Assembly (NCBI GenBank): GCA_037388825.1
Contig: JARRJV010000003.1
Span: 1-46,489 of the forward strand
DNA from: Acidiferrobacteraceae bacterium
GTDB lineage: Bacteria; Pseudomonadota; Gammaproteobacteria; Acidiferrobacterales; JAJDNE01
Direction: 5' to 3'
Length of the DNA stretch: 46,489 nt
In this document: positions 39,115 to 46,489 of the stretch, in pieces
Numbering within the stretch: the stretch's first letter is position 1
Layout of the letters: each line of letters starts with the position of its first letter
Notes under the pieces: model-generated
What the model was told of the DNA's origin: nothing
The model's database searches: none
The model's input: the letters and a program-made list of their open reading frames with translations, nothing else
Made by a program: the position numbers and the translations under genes

Positions 39115-39477
39115 GTGGACATCACATTCCTGCACGGTCTGCGCATCGACTGCATTATCGGCATCTGGGACTGGGAGCGCCGAAGCAAACAAACGGTATA
39201 CCTGGACCTGGACATGGCCAGCGACGTTGGTCGTGCGGCCGGCAGCGACCACATCGATGACACCCTCGACTACAAGGCGGTATCGAAACGGCTAAAGGAA
39301 TTTGTCGGCCAATCCGAATTCCAGTTGGTGGAAACCCTCGCCGAAAAAGTGGCCGAAGTCCTGCTGGAGGAATTTTCCATCCCCTGGGTCCGCGTGCGCG
39401 TCAACAAACGCGGTGCCGTACGCGACGCCGGAGACGTAGGCGTCGTCATCGAACGCGGCCAACGCACGGACAGATAG
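39115..39477 (+). CDS. folB: Dihydroneopterin aldolase
   Basis: FolB cleaves dihydroneopterin to 6-hydroxymethyl-dihydropterin in folate synthesis and can epimerise it. The 120-residue protein has the characteristic IGIWDWERRSKQTVYLDLDM near residue 14, the DYKAVSKRLKEFV segment, and the catalytic-site region VETLAEKVAEVLLEEF, with the C-terminal Lys in RVNKRGAVRDAG. Start is GTG at 39115, because no ATG lies between the promoter-like sequence and the conserved N-terminus. folK follows after seven bases. Confidence 0.93.
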   Translation: MDITFLHGLRIDCIIGIWDWERRSKQTVYLDLDMASDVGRAAGSDHIDDTLDYKAVSKRLKEFVGQSEFQLVETLAEKVAEVLLEEFSIPWVRVRVNKRGAVRDAGDVGVVIERGQRTDR

Positions 39478-39484
39478 GTCGGCG

Positions 39485-39973
39485 GTGCCCCGGGTCTTCG
39501 TCAGCATCGGCAGCAACATCGATCCAGGGCAAAACGTGCGCGGCGCACTCAAGGCCCTTGAGCGCCACTTCGGCCCCCTGCTCCGATCCACGGTCTACGA
39601 ATCCGAACCCGTGGGCTTCGAGGGCTCGAACTTCTACAACCTGGTTGTTGGCTTCGATACCGGCGAAGCGGTGGCCGTCGTAAAGGCCACGCTGGCACAA
39701 ATCGAGAATGATTTCGGCCGGACACGCGACGTCGGTGACGATTCGCGCACCCTCGACCTGGACCTGCTGCTGTATGGAAACCTGGTGCGCCACAACGGCA
39801 ACAGCGACCTGCCACGCAGCGATATCAGAAGCTATGCCTTCGTACTCAGACCACTGGCGGAACTGGCGCCGGACATGCCGCACCCGGAAACGGGTCAGAC
39901 CTTTGATCAGATGTGGAAGGAGTTCCATGGCTCACAACTGTTGTGGCCGGTGGACCTGGAAGAAGACCCATAG
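39485..39973 (+). CDS. folK: 2-amino-4-hydroxy-6-hydroxymethyldihydropteridine pyrophosphokinase
   Basis: FolK transfers pyrophosphate from ATP to the FolB product, the next step of folate synthesis. The 162-residue protein starts at GTG 39485 (MPRVFVSIGSNIDPGQNV) and contains YESEPVG, FYNLVVGFDT and the signature DSRTLDLDLLLYG with the two Mg-binding Asp. It forms a two-gene unit with folB and is followed by a convergent pteridine reductase gene. Confidence 0.95.
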   Translation: MPRVFVSIGSNIDPGQNVRGALKALERHFGPLLRSTVYESEPVGFEGSNFYNLVVGFDTGEAVAVVKATLAQIENDFGRTRDVGDDSRTLDLDLLLYGNLVRHNGNSDLPRSDIRSYAFVLRPLAELAPDMPHPETGQTFDQMWKEFHGSQLLWPVDLEEDP

Positions 39974-40001
39974 ACACAGGATTCGGCCGGCTCTTGAGCA
40001 C

Positions 40002-40020
40002 GGGAAGCGTAGTCCTTCCC
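40002..40020. terminator. Weak hairpin between folK and the pteridine reductase gene
   Basis: GGGAAG (40002-40007) and CTTCCC (40015-40020) form a 6-pair stem with a 7-base loop in the 60-base convergent spacer. Only a poor T-rich stretch follows on the plus strand, so termination is uncertain. Confidence 0.35.
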
Positions 40021-40033
40021 ATCTTCTATCTCC

Positions 40034-40783
40034 CTACAGAACGACCCAGCGACCTCCATCCACCGCCACCACCTGGCCCGTGATGAACTCCGCGTCGCGG
40101 ACCAGAAACTGCACGGTACGCGCGATATCCTCGGGTGCGCCGGATCGCTTCAGTGGCGTACTGGAGATGATGCGACGCTTGGCCATATCGTCGAGATCCT
40201 TTTCCGGCCACAGGATCACGCCGGGCGCAATTGCATTGACCCGAACCTCCGGACCCAGCTCCCGCGCCAGGGACTTGGTCAACATGATCAGACCCGCCTT
40301 GGCGACACTGTAAATCGTATGGTTCTTCAGGGGCCGGTCCCCGTAGATGTCGGCGATATTGATGATGCAGCCACTGTGCTGTTTGAGCAACGGTGCCGCC
40401 GCCTGCGACAGGAAAAACGGTGCCTTGAGATTGGTACCGATCAGATCATCCCATTCCCGCTCCCCGGCCTTCCCTACCGGCGTGGGATAGAACGTCGATG
40501 CATTGTTGACCAGCACGTCCAGTCGACCGAAGGCCTGTCCGGTTTCACTGGCCAGATTCGACAGGACACCGTTGTTCAGCAGATCCCCGCCGAGGAGTAC
40601 CACCGATTCCGGCCGTTCGGACTGCAGTTCTTCCTGCAGGGCGCGCGCGCCTTCCTGGGAATTGCGATAGTGGATAGCGATATTCATGCCCTCGGCATGC
40701 AGGCGACGGGCAATACTGGCGCCAATACGGTGCGCGCCACCGGTAATGAGAGCTACCTTGTTTGCCAGGGGAGAGTCCGCCAT
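40034..40783 (-). CDS. Pteridine reductase (SDR family, FolM/PTR1-like)
   Basis: A 249-residue short-chain dehydrogenase. The NADPH motif TGGAHRIG at residues 14-21 has the TGxxxRxG form typical of pteridine reductases rather than the usual TGxxxGxG. Other landmarks are NNAS near 92, the active-site Ser-equivalent region INIADIYG with Asp in place of the usual Ser, and YSVAKAGL near 160 with Tyr and Lys. It reduces dihydropterins or dihydrofolate to tetrahydro forms. It lies beside folB-folK on the opposite strand, which fits a folate or pterin role, and diverges from the MidA-type gene. Confidence 0.9.
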   Translation of the reverse strand: MADSPLANKVALITGGAHRIGASIARRLHAEGMNIAIHYRNSQEGARALQEELQSERPESVVLLGGDLLNNGVLSNLASETGQAFGRLDVLVNNASTFYPTPVGKAGEREWDDLIGTNLKAPFFLSQAAAPLLKQHSGCIINIADIYGDRPLKNHTIYSVAKAGLIMLTKSLARELGPEVRVNAIAPGVILWPEKDLDDMAKRRIISSTPLKRSGAPEDIARTVQFLVRDAEFITGQVVAVDGGRWVVL

Positions 40784-40855
40784 CGCGCGAATATTCGTTA
40801 TGATGCGAGTTTCACCATACCCGCTAAATTGCGAAAAGACTACCGGCCGCCAACC

Positions 40856-42031
40856 ATGTCCGCAGACGATTCCCCACTCCCGGTATCGGGATTGCCCGAA
40901 CCCGATGAGGATGAACGCCTACACAGCGAGCGTCTCGCAGCCCTGATTCGTTCCGAGATCGAAGCGGCCGGCGGCGCGATTCCGTTTTCCCGTTTCATGG
41001 AACGGGCGCTGTATGCGCCGGGCCTGGGCTACTACAGCGCCGGGGCAAGAAAGTTAGGCCCCGGAGGAGACTTCATCACGGCGCCTGAACTGGGCAGTGT
41101 GTTCGCCCGTTGCCTGGCGCGCCAATGTGCGCAGCTGCAAACGGAATCCGGTGGCGACCTGCTTGAGTTCGGTCCCGGCACCGGTGCCCTGGCAGCGGAA
41201 CTGCTGCAGGAACTGCAACGGCTGGATGCCGTGCCGGAACACTATGTACTGGTCGAAACCAGCGCCGATCTGCGGGAGCGCCAACAGGAGCAGCTGCAAC
41301 GGACCGTCCCGCAACTAACGGATCGCATCGAATGGCTGGAGCATTTGCCTGCAAGCTTCACCGGAACCGTCATCGCCAATGAGGTTCTGGATGCCATGCC
41401 GGTAGAGGTGTTTCGTACAACGGGCACGGGCGTGCTGCAACGTGGAGTCACCTGGAATGATGGCGCCTTCGCCTGGAAGGACGGAGCGGCGCCAGACGAA
41501 CTCGCGCGGCGTGTTGCCGCGCTCGATCTGCCGCCAGACTACACATCGGAGATCAATCTCGCCGCAGAGGCCTGGATCTCGTCGATCGCAGACATACTGG
41601 AACGTGGCGCGGTATTGCTGATCGACTACGGGTTCCCGCAACACGAGTACTATCACGTGCAGCGATCCGAGGGCACACTGATGTGTCACTATCGCCACCG
41701 TGCCCACGACAATCCGCTGATTCGCGTCGGCCTGCAGGACGTCACCGCCCACGTGGACTTCACCGCCATGGCCCAGGCCGCGGTCGATTCCGGCCTGGAT
41801 GTCCTGGGCTACACCAGCCAGGCCGCCTTCCTGCTGGGATGCGGGCTGGACGAACTGCTCGCGCAATCGGATCCGGAGGATGCCCGTTCCCATCTGACCC
41901 TGACCGCCGAGGCAAAGAAACTGACCCTACCCTCGGAAATGGGCGAGTTGTTCAAGGTCCTGGCCCTGGGCCGAGGCGTGGAGATACCGCTGAGGGGATT
42001 CACCCTGGACGATCGCCGCGGGCGGCTCTAG
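40856..42031 (+). CDS. MidA/NDUFAF7-family SAM-dependent methyltransferase
   Basis: A 391-residue protein of the DUF185 family. Conserved features include IPFSRFMERALYAPGLGYY near residue 42, GGDFITAPELGSVFARCLA near 65, the SAM-binding LLEFGPGTGALAAELL near 100, VIANEVLDAMPVEVF near 173, and LLIDYGFPQHEYYH near 257. The mitochondrial relative NDUFAF7 methylates an arginine of complex I subunit NDUFS2; the bacterial target is unproven. The ATG at 40856 follows the divergent pteridine reductase start by 72 bases. Its stop overlaps the convergent methyltransferase stop by three bases within CTAG. Confidence 0.92.
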   Translation: MSADDSPLPVSGLPEPDEDERLHSERLAALIRSEIEAAGGAIPFSRFMERALYAPGLGYYSAGARKLGPGGDFITAPELGSVFARCLARQCAQLQTESGGDLLEFGPGTGALAAELLQELQRLDAVPEHYVLVETSADLRERQQEQLQRTVPQLTDRIEWLEHLPASFTGTVIANEVLDAMPVEVFRTTGTGVLQRGVTWNDGAFAWKDGAAPDELARRVAALDLPPDYTSEINLAAEAWISSIADILERGAVLLIDYGFPQHEYYHVQRSEGTLMCHYRHRAHDNPLIRVGLQDVTAHVDFTAMAQAAVDSGLDVLGYTSQAAFLLGCGLDELLAQSDPEDARSHLTLTAEAKKLTLPSEMGELFKVLALGRGVEIPLRGFTLDDRRGRL

Positions 42032-42654
42032 GTAACAGTTCGGCGGCGCAGCCGAAAGAAGGAAAACAACTGACCGGCCCCCGCCGGAGTATGGTGGGTT
42101 TCATCCCTCTGCTCCAAAAACTCGAATTCCATTCCCACTTCCTTTTGCAGGCGCATAGCGTCGTATTGCACGATGGGCAGGCCGCTGCAGCGAATCGGGC
42201 CGCCAATGGCGAATGCCGCGATAATGACGTGACCGCCTGCGGGAATCGCCTTCTCTAGCGCCTCGACATACCTGCGGCGATCTTCGGCATCGGTGAGAAA
42301 GTGGAATACCGCCCGGTCATGCCACAATTCGTATTCCCGGGATGGCGTAAACTCCGTGATGTCGCCCTCGATCCAGTGAATTTCCCCTGCCGCACCGCCG
42401 AGGCGATCTTGGGCGACATTCAGCGCCGTAGCCGAGATATCCAGTACCGTGAGATCGGTGAATCCCAATGAATGCAGTCGGTCCACCAGTACCGAAGCGC
42501 CCCCACCGACGTCGATGATGGGTGCATCGGATCCGATTCCGGTATGGGAGATCAATTCCAGGGACAAACTCGGCTCGCCCTGGTACCAACTCACTTCCGT
42601 GGATGGACGCCGGGCATATACCTCTTCCCAGTGATGCTTGCGGTTCTCGCTCAT
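42028..42654 (-). CDS. Class I SAM-dependent methyltransferase, small (TPMT-like)
   Basis: A 208-residue Rossmann methyltransferase. The N-terminus HHWEEVYARRPSTEVSWYQ is typical of a small family of bacterial methyltransferases; SAM-binding motif I is IIDVGGGASVLVDRL, motif II includes LDISATAL, and a WHDRAVFHFL segment follows. The substrate is unknown; relatives are sometimes grouped with thiopurine or tellurite-type methyltransferases. The ATG at 42654 is chosen over TTG at 42663. It may be the last gene of a minus-strand run with carbonic anhydrase and two small membrane proteins. Confidence 0.85.
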   Translation of the reverse strand: MSENRKHHWEEVYARRPSTEVSWYQGEPSLSLELISHTGIGSDAPIIDVGGGASVLVDRLHSLGFTDLTVLDISATALNVAQDRLGGAAGEIHWIEGDITEFTPSREYELWHDRAVFHFLTDAEDRRRYVEALEKAIPAGGHVIIAAFAIGGPIRCSGLPIVQYDAMRLQKEVGMEFEFLEQRDETHHTPAGAGQLFSFFRLRRRTVT

Positions 42655-42713
42655 ATCAACCAAAGACTACTGAGAACCAGGGGGAAATACTCTGATCCCA
42701 ATCAAGCTGCAGC

Positions 42714-42926
42714 CTACAGTCTCAAAAAATACGGCACCGCCGTCAGCACTGCGCCAACCCCCACGAGGAGAAGGGTATTGGAAATGAAATACGGAAAGGT
42801 GCACAGGGCAAGCCCGACGACCAGAGGCACGGGACGCCGCTGCTTCCTGCCATACATGAAGTAGCCAACCCCTATTCCTCCCCACAACACGCCCCAAAGA
42901 AGCGTGGAAGTATTGGTCATCGCCAT
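42714..42926 (-). CDS. Small two-helix membrane protein, conserved, function unknown
   Basis: A 70-residue protein with two hydrophobic helices (LLWGVLWGGIGVGYFMYG and LLLVGVGAVLTAVPYFL) joined by a short KQRRPVP loop. Similar small proteins are widely annotated as amino acid transport proteins, apparently without direct evidence. GGAG stands eight bases before the ATG at 42926. It is 31 bases downstream of the DUF2905 gene on the same strand. Confidence 0.75.
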   Translation of the reverse strand: MAMTNTSTLLWGVLWGGIGVGYFMYGRKQRRPVPLVVGLALCTFPYFISNTLLLVGVGAVLTAVPYFLRL

Positions 42927-42957
42927 GCGCTTGCTCCTGGCCTGTCAGCGGAAAAAC

Positions 42958-43164
42958 CTACTTGCGGAAGATATTAATAAGTATAGTCAGGACGATGCTG
43001 AGAATCAGCATGGAAGAGATGGGGATAAAAATCCGCGTGCGACCGCTGGCGATGCGGATATCCCCTGGCAGACGACCGAACCAGTTCAGCAGCCAGGGAG
43101 CGAACTGCAGGATCAGGCCAATCACCAGCAGCGCGGCGCCCAGCAGGATGATCCAGCGCGCCAT
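42958..43164 (-). CDS. DUF2905 family small membrane protein
   Basis: A 68-residue protein with two membrane helices and the family linker LPGDIRIASGRTRIFIPI between them. The function is unknown. It starts five bases after the carbonic anhydrase stop, so the two are probably co-transcribed. Confidence 0.88.
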   Translation of the reverse strand: MARWIILLGAALLVIGLILQFAPWLLNWFGRLPGDIRIASGRTRIFIPISSMLILSIVLTILINIFRK

Positions 43165-43169
43165 AGTGA

Positions 43170-43796
43170 CTATTCCGTTATGGCCCCGTCAAGGAATTCG
43201 ACTTCGCCGGTCTCGATGGAATATTCGGCGCCAAGCACCCGCAAACCTTCGTCGCGAATCAACTGCTCGAGAATCTCCGAGCCGTGCCGCAGGTGATTCA
43301 CCGATGCCATGACGTTTGCCCGTACGGCGCCCTGAACCAGGGCGGCCATATCGTCTCGCAGATCCGTCTTCATCAGACCTTCCACCGATGGCCGAACCCG
43401 GTCGACGATGGATCGCAGATTGCGCGACTGGCTTTCCGCCGGCCGCTGCAGTTCCTCGATCGTGGCAAGGATGGCACCGCACTGGGTGTGACCAAGCACG
43501 ACGACCAGGCGGGTACCGAAACGTGACGCCGCAAATTCCACGCTTCCGACCTGGGATGGAGCAACAATGTTGCCCGCGACCCGGATGACAAACAGATCGC
43601 CCAGGCCCTGGTCGAAGACCAGTTCCGCGGGCACGCGCGAATCGGAACAGCCCAGCACAATCGCGAAAGGACTCTGTTCCTTCACCAGTTCGACCTGGCG
43701 CGATCCGCTCAGCGGGCGTTCTCCGCCCTGGATACTGGAGACAAACCGCCGGTTTCCATCCTGAAGTCGTGTTAGTGCCTCTTGCGCTGTAATCAT
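43170..43796 (-). CDS. Beta-class carbonic anhydrase
   Basis: The enzyme interconverts CO2 and bicarbonate. The zinc site is complete: Cys50 with Asp52 and Arg54 in GCSDSR, and His103 with Cys106 in GHTQCGA. The 208-residue length fits the bacterial beta class, and there is no signal peptide, so it acts in the cytoplasm. It heads a possible minus-strand unit with DUF2905, a two-helix protein and a methyltransferase. The 162 bases upstream, to the end of the next gene, contain a -10-like TATGAT but no convincing -35. Confidence 0.95.
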   Translation of the reverse strand: MITAQEALTRLQDGNRRFVSSIQGGERPLSGSRQVELVKEQSPFAIVLGCSDSRVPAELVFDQGLGDLFVIRVAGNIVAPSQVGSVEFAASRFGTRLVVVLGHTQCGAILATIEELQRPAESQSRNLRSIVDRVRPSVEGLMKTDLRDDMAALVQGAVRANVMASVNHLRHGSEILEQLIRDEGLRVLGAEYSIETGEVEFLDGAITE

Positions 43797-43958
43797 GAAT
43801 CTGGACTGACTGTTAAATGTTCCGGAATGTGCCCGTGAAACCTTTCGAAGGCGCCATCATAACCCACATTTTCACTGCATACTGCCAGGCACCTGCCCGG
43901 GATTGGACCACTCATAGCGGAGAGCGATGACCGCTCCACCGCCCGCCAACTCGAAATT

Positions 43959-44417
43959 TCATTTCTCGCCACGCCGGGCACGCCCCGGCGGCAATATTTC
44001 CCAGGACTCAACGGCGCCTTTTCGTCTGCGAAACATCGGATGCAAACGAATCTGCTTCGTCCCCTTCAACAAGCGGTATCGACCCGGATCCCGGACCTGC
44101 AGTTTCGCCAGCAGGTGATGAAACTCATAGTCGACCTGGCCGGTGGTCACCAGGATGGGTCCGCGGGTACTGCGCCTCGCAATCCGGGACCGGTCAAACC
44201 GGTAACCCCGCTCGTCCGCCTCGTCGGCCACCGCGCGCAGATAGGTGGCAATGGCGCCCACCGGATTCGCACTTGCGCGAAAACGAACCAATTGAGGATG
44301 GTTTCGATAACCGCGTGTTTCGTCCATGAGCACCTTCTGGGCCAGCAGCCCCTCCCGCCACAGCGCGACCAGGCCTTTTGCATCGAGATAACGGGGATGA
44401 AGAGACCAAAGCCTCAT
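43959..44417 (-). CDS. Pyrimidine-dimer DNA glycosylase/endonuclease V-family protein
   Basis: The 152-residue protein begins MRLWSLHPRYLDAKGLVALW and contains VDYEFHHLLAKLQVRD and RLHPMF, as in bacterial proteins assigned to the Pyr_excise family of T4 endonuclease V (DenV). T4 DenV uses its N-terminal Thr2 amine for catalysis; residue 2 here is Arg, as in many bacterial relatives, so repair activity should not be assumed. The ATG at 44417 is chosen because it begins the conserved segment. It is the last gene of a three-gene minus-strand unit with the GDCCVxC protein and a thioesterase. Confidence 0.8.
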   Translation of the reverse strand: MRLWSLHPRYLDAKGLVALWREGLLAQKVLMDETRGYRNHPQLVRFRASANPVGAIATYLRAVADEADERGYRFDRSRIARRSTRGPILVTTGQVDYEFHHLLAKLQVRDPGRYRLLKGTKQIRLHPMFRRRKGAVESWEILPPGRARRGEK

Positions 44418-44430
44418 TGCGAGCGTCCTC

Positions 44431-44652
44431 TCAGCGGGAACCCGCGGCACGTTTTTGCTGGATCGGCGGGCAAGGTACGGTCCCGTACGAACAGAAGACG
44501 CAGCAATCTCCCCCCTTGGGTTTCAACAATGCCCCACAAGCCTTGCACTCGTAATACCACTGGCAGGAGTCAGCCGGCATTGTCTCCATTTCCGAGTGGC
44601 CACACTCGGGACAGGTAATCACGGATTCCAGAACAACGGCATGGTCGGACAT
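44431..44652 (-). CDS. GDCCVxC-domain zinc-ribbon-like protein (Cys form)
   Basis: A 73-residue protein with paired cysteine motifs: CPECGH near residue 14, CKACG near 37, and the signature GDCCVFCSYGTVPCPP near 48-63. Relatives form the GDCCVxC family, some of which use selenocysteine; all positions here are Cys and there is no internal TGA. The likely role is metal binding or redox chemistry. GAGGA lies a few bases before the ATG at 44652. It sits ten bases after the thioesterase stop and 13 before the endonuclease V-like start. Confidence 0.85.
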   Translation of the reverse strand: MSDHAVVLESVITCPECGHSEMETMPADSCQWYYECKACGALLKPKGGDCCVFCSYGTVPCPPIQQKRAAGSR

Positions 44653-44662
44653 GGTCTTTTCC

Positions 44663-45121
44663 TCACGGCGCGGCGCTTTCCGTTCGGAAGGCAACGAACA
44701 CGCCCTCGAACTTCCCGGTAATTTCGCCGCCGCAATACAAGGATGCCAGAACCCGGATGCGGGCACGGCCCCTGCGCACGAGCACTTCGACAAAGCGGTC
44801 CCAGTCAACGGGATCTGGCGAGATGGCCATCGCAACGAACTGTTCCGCCATCGGCTTCTGGTATTTCACGGTGTTTTGCTGAATTACCACCCGGCTGTGC
44901 ACCCCCTGGTCTTCCAGGCGCAGATGAATGAGCGTCCACCCGGACAGAATTGCGAGCGCGGATGCACTGCCGCCAAAAACTGTGTCCCTGTGGTTGATGT
45001 TGGGTTCGAGCGGAGCGGACAACTCGACCCCGCCATTGCGGGTGGACACCACCGATACGCCCATTGCCCGTGAGAGAGGGATATGTTGATGCAGATACTG
45101 CTCTATCTCCGGCAAGTCCAT
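44663..45121 (-). CDS. Hotdog-fold thioesterase (YiiD C-terminal-like)
   Basis: A 152-residue single hotdog domain, with MGVSVVSTRNGGVELSAPLE, NINHRDTVFGGSASALAILS and QNTVKYQKPM. These fit the putative thioesterase family related to the C-terminal part of YiiD. The substrate is probably an acyl-CoA or acyl-ACP but cannot be defined. GAGG six bases before the ATG at 45121 supports this start over open frame further upstream. It leads the unit with the zinc-ribbon and endonuclease V-like genes. The 273 bases between it and the divergent kinase show no clear promoter. Confidence 0.85.
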   Translation of the reverse strand: MDLPEIEQYLHQHIPLSRAMGVSVVSTRNGGVELSAPLEPNINHRDTVFGGSASALAILSGWTLIHLRLEDQGVHSRVVIQQNTVKYQKPMAEQFVAMAISPDPVDWDRFVEVLVRRGRARIRVLASLYCGGEITGKFEGVFVAFRTESAAP

Positions 45122-45394
45122 ACTGCCTCGCGTCGACTCGATCGAGAATGGAAAATACCGCATCCGGGCGGCAATGGAGCATCGCAGCTGGCGCGGCACC
45201 GCCGATTCTGCCAGAGAATTCCCACAAAAAAGCGGGGTCGCAACGGGTATCGGTAAAACTTCCGAATTGCGTCTGCCGCAAGCGTCAAAAATTCGGTAAA
45301 GTTGGTGCCCCTACGGAGAAGCGGCCGGCTACCGGCGAGCCGGACGTGGATCCGACAAAGGGACCGGGGAGAACCTGGCGGGGAGCTGACAGCG

Positions 45395-46489
45395 ATGTCC
45401 AACGCACTTCATAGCCTGGCACCAGGAACGCGCATTGACTGCTTTGAGATCGGGCAGGTACTCGGTATCGGGGGCTTCGGCATCACCTACAAGGGATACG
45501 ACCATACCCTGTCCTGTGATGTCGCCATCAAGGAATACCTGCCCAGCAGCGTCGCCCTTCGTGCCGGCGACGGAATCACCGTCGCACCGAAATCCGACCA
45601 GGACCAGGATGTGTACAGCTACGGGCTCAACCGCTTCCTGGACGAGGCGCGTATTCTCGCCCGATTCAAGGCACCCAGCATCGTCCGCGTCTCCCGATTT
45701 CTCGAAGGCAACGGCACCGCCTACCTCATCATGGACTACGAGGACGGCGAACCCCTGGACTCGTACCTGAAACGAAAACGGGTGCTGGACGAGCACCGGC
45801 TGATTTCCATCCTCATACCGATCCTCAACGGGCTGCGCGACGTGCATGCGGAGGGCTATTTCCATCGCGATATCAAGCCCGGCAACATCTATCTGCGCCG
45901 CAACGGATCGCCTGTACTGCTGGACTTTGGCTCGGCACGCCAGTCCATGGAGGGTCAAACATCAGGGATCACTGCCATGGTGACGCCGGGATACGCGCCG
46001 ATCGAACAATACAACATGAACGGCAAGCAGGGTCCGTGGACGGATATATATGGTATGGGTGCCACCCTTTATCGCTGCATCACGGGCACCAACCCGGCCG
46101 GGGCCCCGGAACGGATGATGGCTTTACACGCAGGCGAGCCGGATCCACTGACACCCGCTGCCGTCGCGGGCGAAGGGAAGTATGCCGATGAACTCCTGGC
46201 GATCGTGGACTGGATGTTGCGGCCCAACATTGCCGACCGGCCGGCAAACGTGGATGAGATTCTTGCCCAGCTTCCCTCCGGAGACGCGATTCCCCGCGAG
46301 ATCGGACCCATGCGCGCCGGCAGTTCGCGTGCGGGAATGGCTTCGGACGCCACCACAGGTGGTAACCGCATGACACTGTCGTCGACCCAGTGGGGTTCGG
46401 CGGAACTTGAAACCCTGATGCGAGATCTCGCGGCGGAGATTGGACCCATGGCGAAACTCATGGTGAAGGAGGCCAGCGCCCGAACCGAC
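45395..46489 (+). CDS. Hanks-type serine/threonine protein kinase, N-terminal part
   Basis: The frame is open for 365 codons to the window edge, so the gene is truncated. The kinase domain (about residues 15-290) is complete: glycine loop LGIGGFGITYKG, Lys in VAIKEYLP, catalytic loop HRDIKPGNIY, DFGSARQS, and the bacterial activation segment TPGYAPIEQY. After about residue 330 a separate conserved-looking patch begins (ELETLMRDLAAEIGPMAK, then LMVKEASA), probably a small C-terminal regulatory domain. GGGAG precedes the ATG at 45395. There is no membrane segment yet. It diverges from the thioesterase unit. Confidence 0.95.
   Translation, partial: MSNALHSLAPGTRIDCFEIGQVLGIGGFGITYKGYDHTLSCDVAIKEYLPSSVALRAGDGITVAPKSDQDQDVYSYGLNRFLDEARILARFKAPSIVRVSRFLEGNGTAYLIMDYEDGEPLDSYLKRKRVLDEHRLISILIPILNGLRDVHAEGYFHRDIKPGNIYLRRNGSPVLLDFGSARQSMEGQTSGITAMVTPGYAPIEQYNMNGKQGPWTDIYGMGATLYRCITGTNPAGAPERMMALHAGEPDPLTPAAVAGEGKYADELLAIVDWMLRPNIADRPANVDEILAQLPSGDAIPREIGPMRAGSSRAGMASDATTGGNRMTLSSTQWGSAELETLMRDLAAEIGPMAKLMVKEASARTD

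Overview
The window looks like chromosomal DNA of a GC-rich gammaproteobacterium, probably from the Chromatiales or another sulfur-oxidiser-rich lineage. The basis is the conserved gammaproteobacterial gene order (mreBCD-mrdA-rodA-mltB-rlpA-dacA-dat-lipB-lipA and rpsU-yqeY-dnaG-rpoD-tRNA-Ile2), the use of GatCAB, and a DsrC/TusE-type protein carrying both redox cysteines. The genus is inference. I see no phage, complete insertion sequence, integrase or CRISPR array. Genes are densely packed, often with stop/start overlaps, and no stretch over 300 bases lacks a gene.

Layout. 1-1.9 kb: a partial patatin-like phospholipase, a VOC-fold protein, a MIP18-type (DUF59) protein and hflD. 1.8-5.1 kb, minus strand: gatC-gatA-gatB for tRNA amidation. 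5.2-16.6 kb, plus strand: a long cell-shape and envelope run, mreB-mreC-mreD-mrdA-rodA-mltB-rlpA, then a DacA/PBP5-like protein that has lost all three penicillin-binding active-site motifs, D-amino-acid transaminase, lipB, lipA and a dsrC-like gene. 16.8-27.9 kb: a storage-glucan block with glgP facing malQ, a GH57 hydrolase and glgC on the minus strand, then glgA, a DUF4912 protein and a GH57 branching enzyme on the plus strand. The enzymes present could activate glucose, polymerise, branch and degrade glycogen without GH13-type GlgB or GlgX in the block.

27.9-32.5 kb: a SnoaL/DUF4440-type gene split by an in-frame TAA, a three-gene DevABC-like exporter, and a yqjD-yqjE-yqjK-like membrane-protein operon. 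32.6-37.4 kb, minus strand: the macromolecular synthesis operon rpsU-yqeY-dnaG-rpoD, a strong terminator and tRNA-Ile2(CAU). 37.4-42.7 kb: tsaD, plsY, folB, folK, a pteridine reductase, a MidA-type methyltransferase and a second methyltransferase. 42.7-46.5 kb: small membrane proteins, beta-carbonic anhydrase, a pyrimidine-dimer glycosylase-like protein, a GDCCVxC zinc-ribbon protein, a hotdog thioesterase and the first 365 codons of a Hanks-type serine/threonine kinase running off the end.

The most unusual item is the DacA-like pseudoenzyme at 12.5-13.7 kb: the frame is intact, but SxxK is ELVR, SxN is GAN and KTG is AAA. Others are the AT-rich segment replacing the tails of both hflD and gatB, the Rho_N/SAP-like motif joined to DUF4912 in the glycogen operon, and the single-codon interruption of the DUF4440 gene. 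Family assignments come from recognising motifs by eye; no database search was run.
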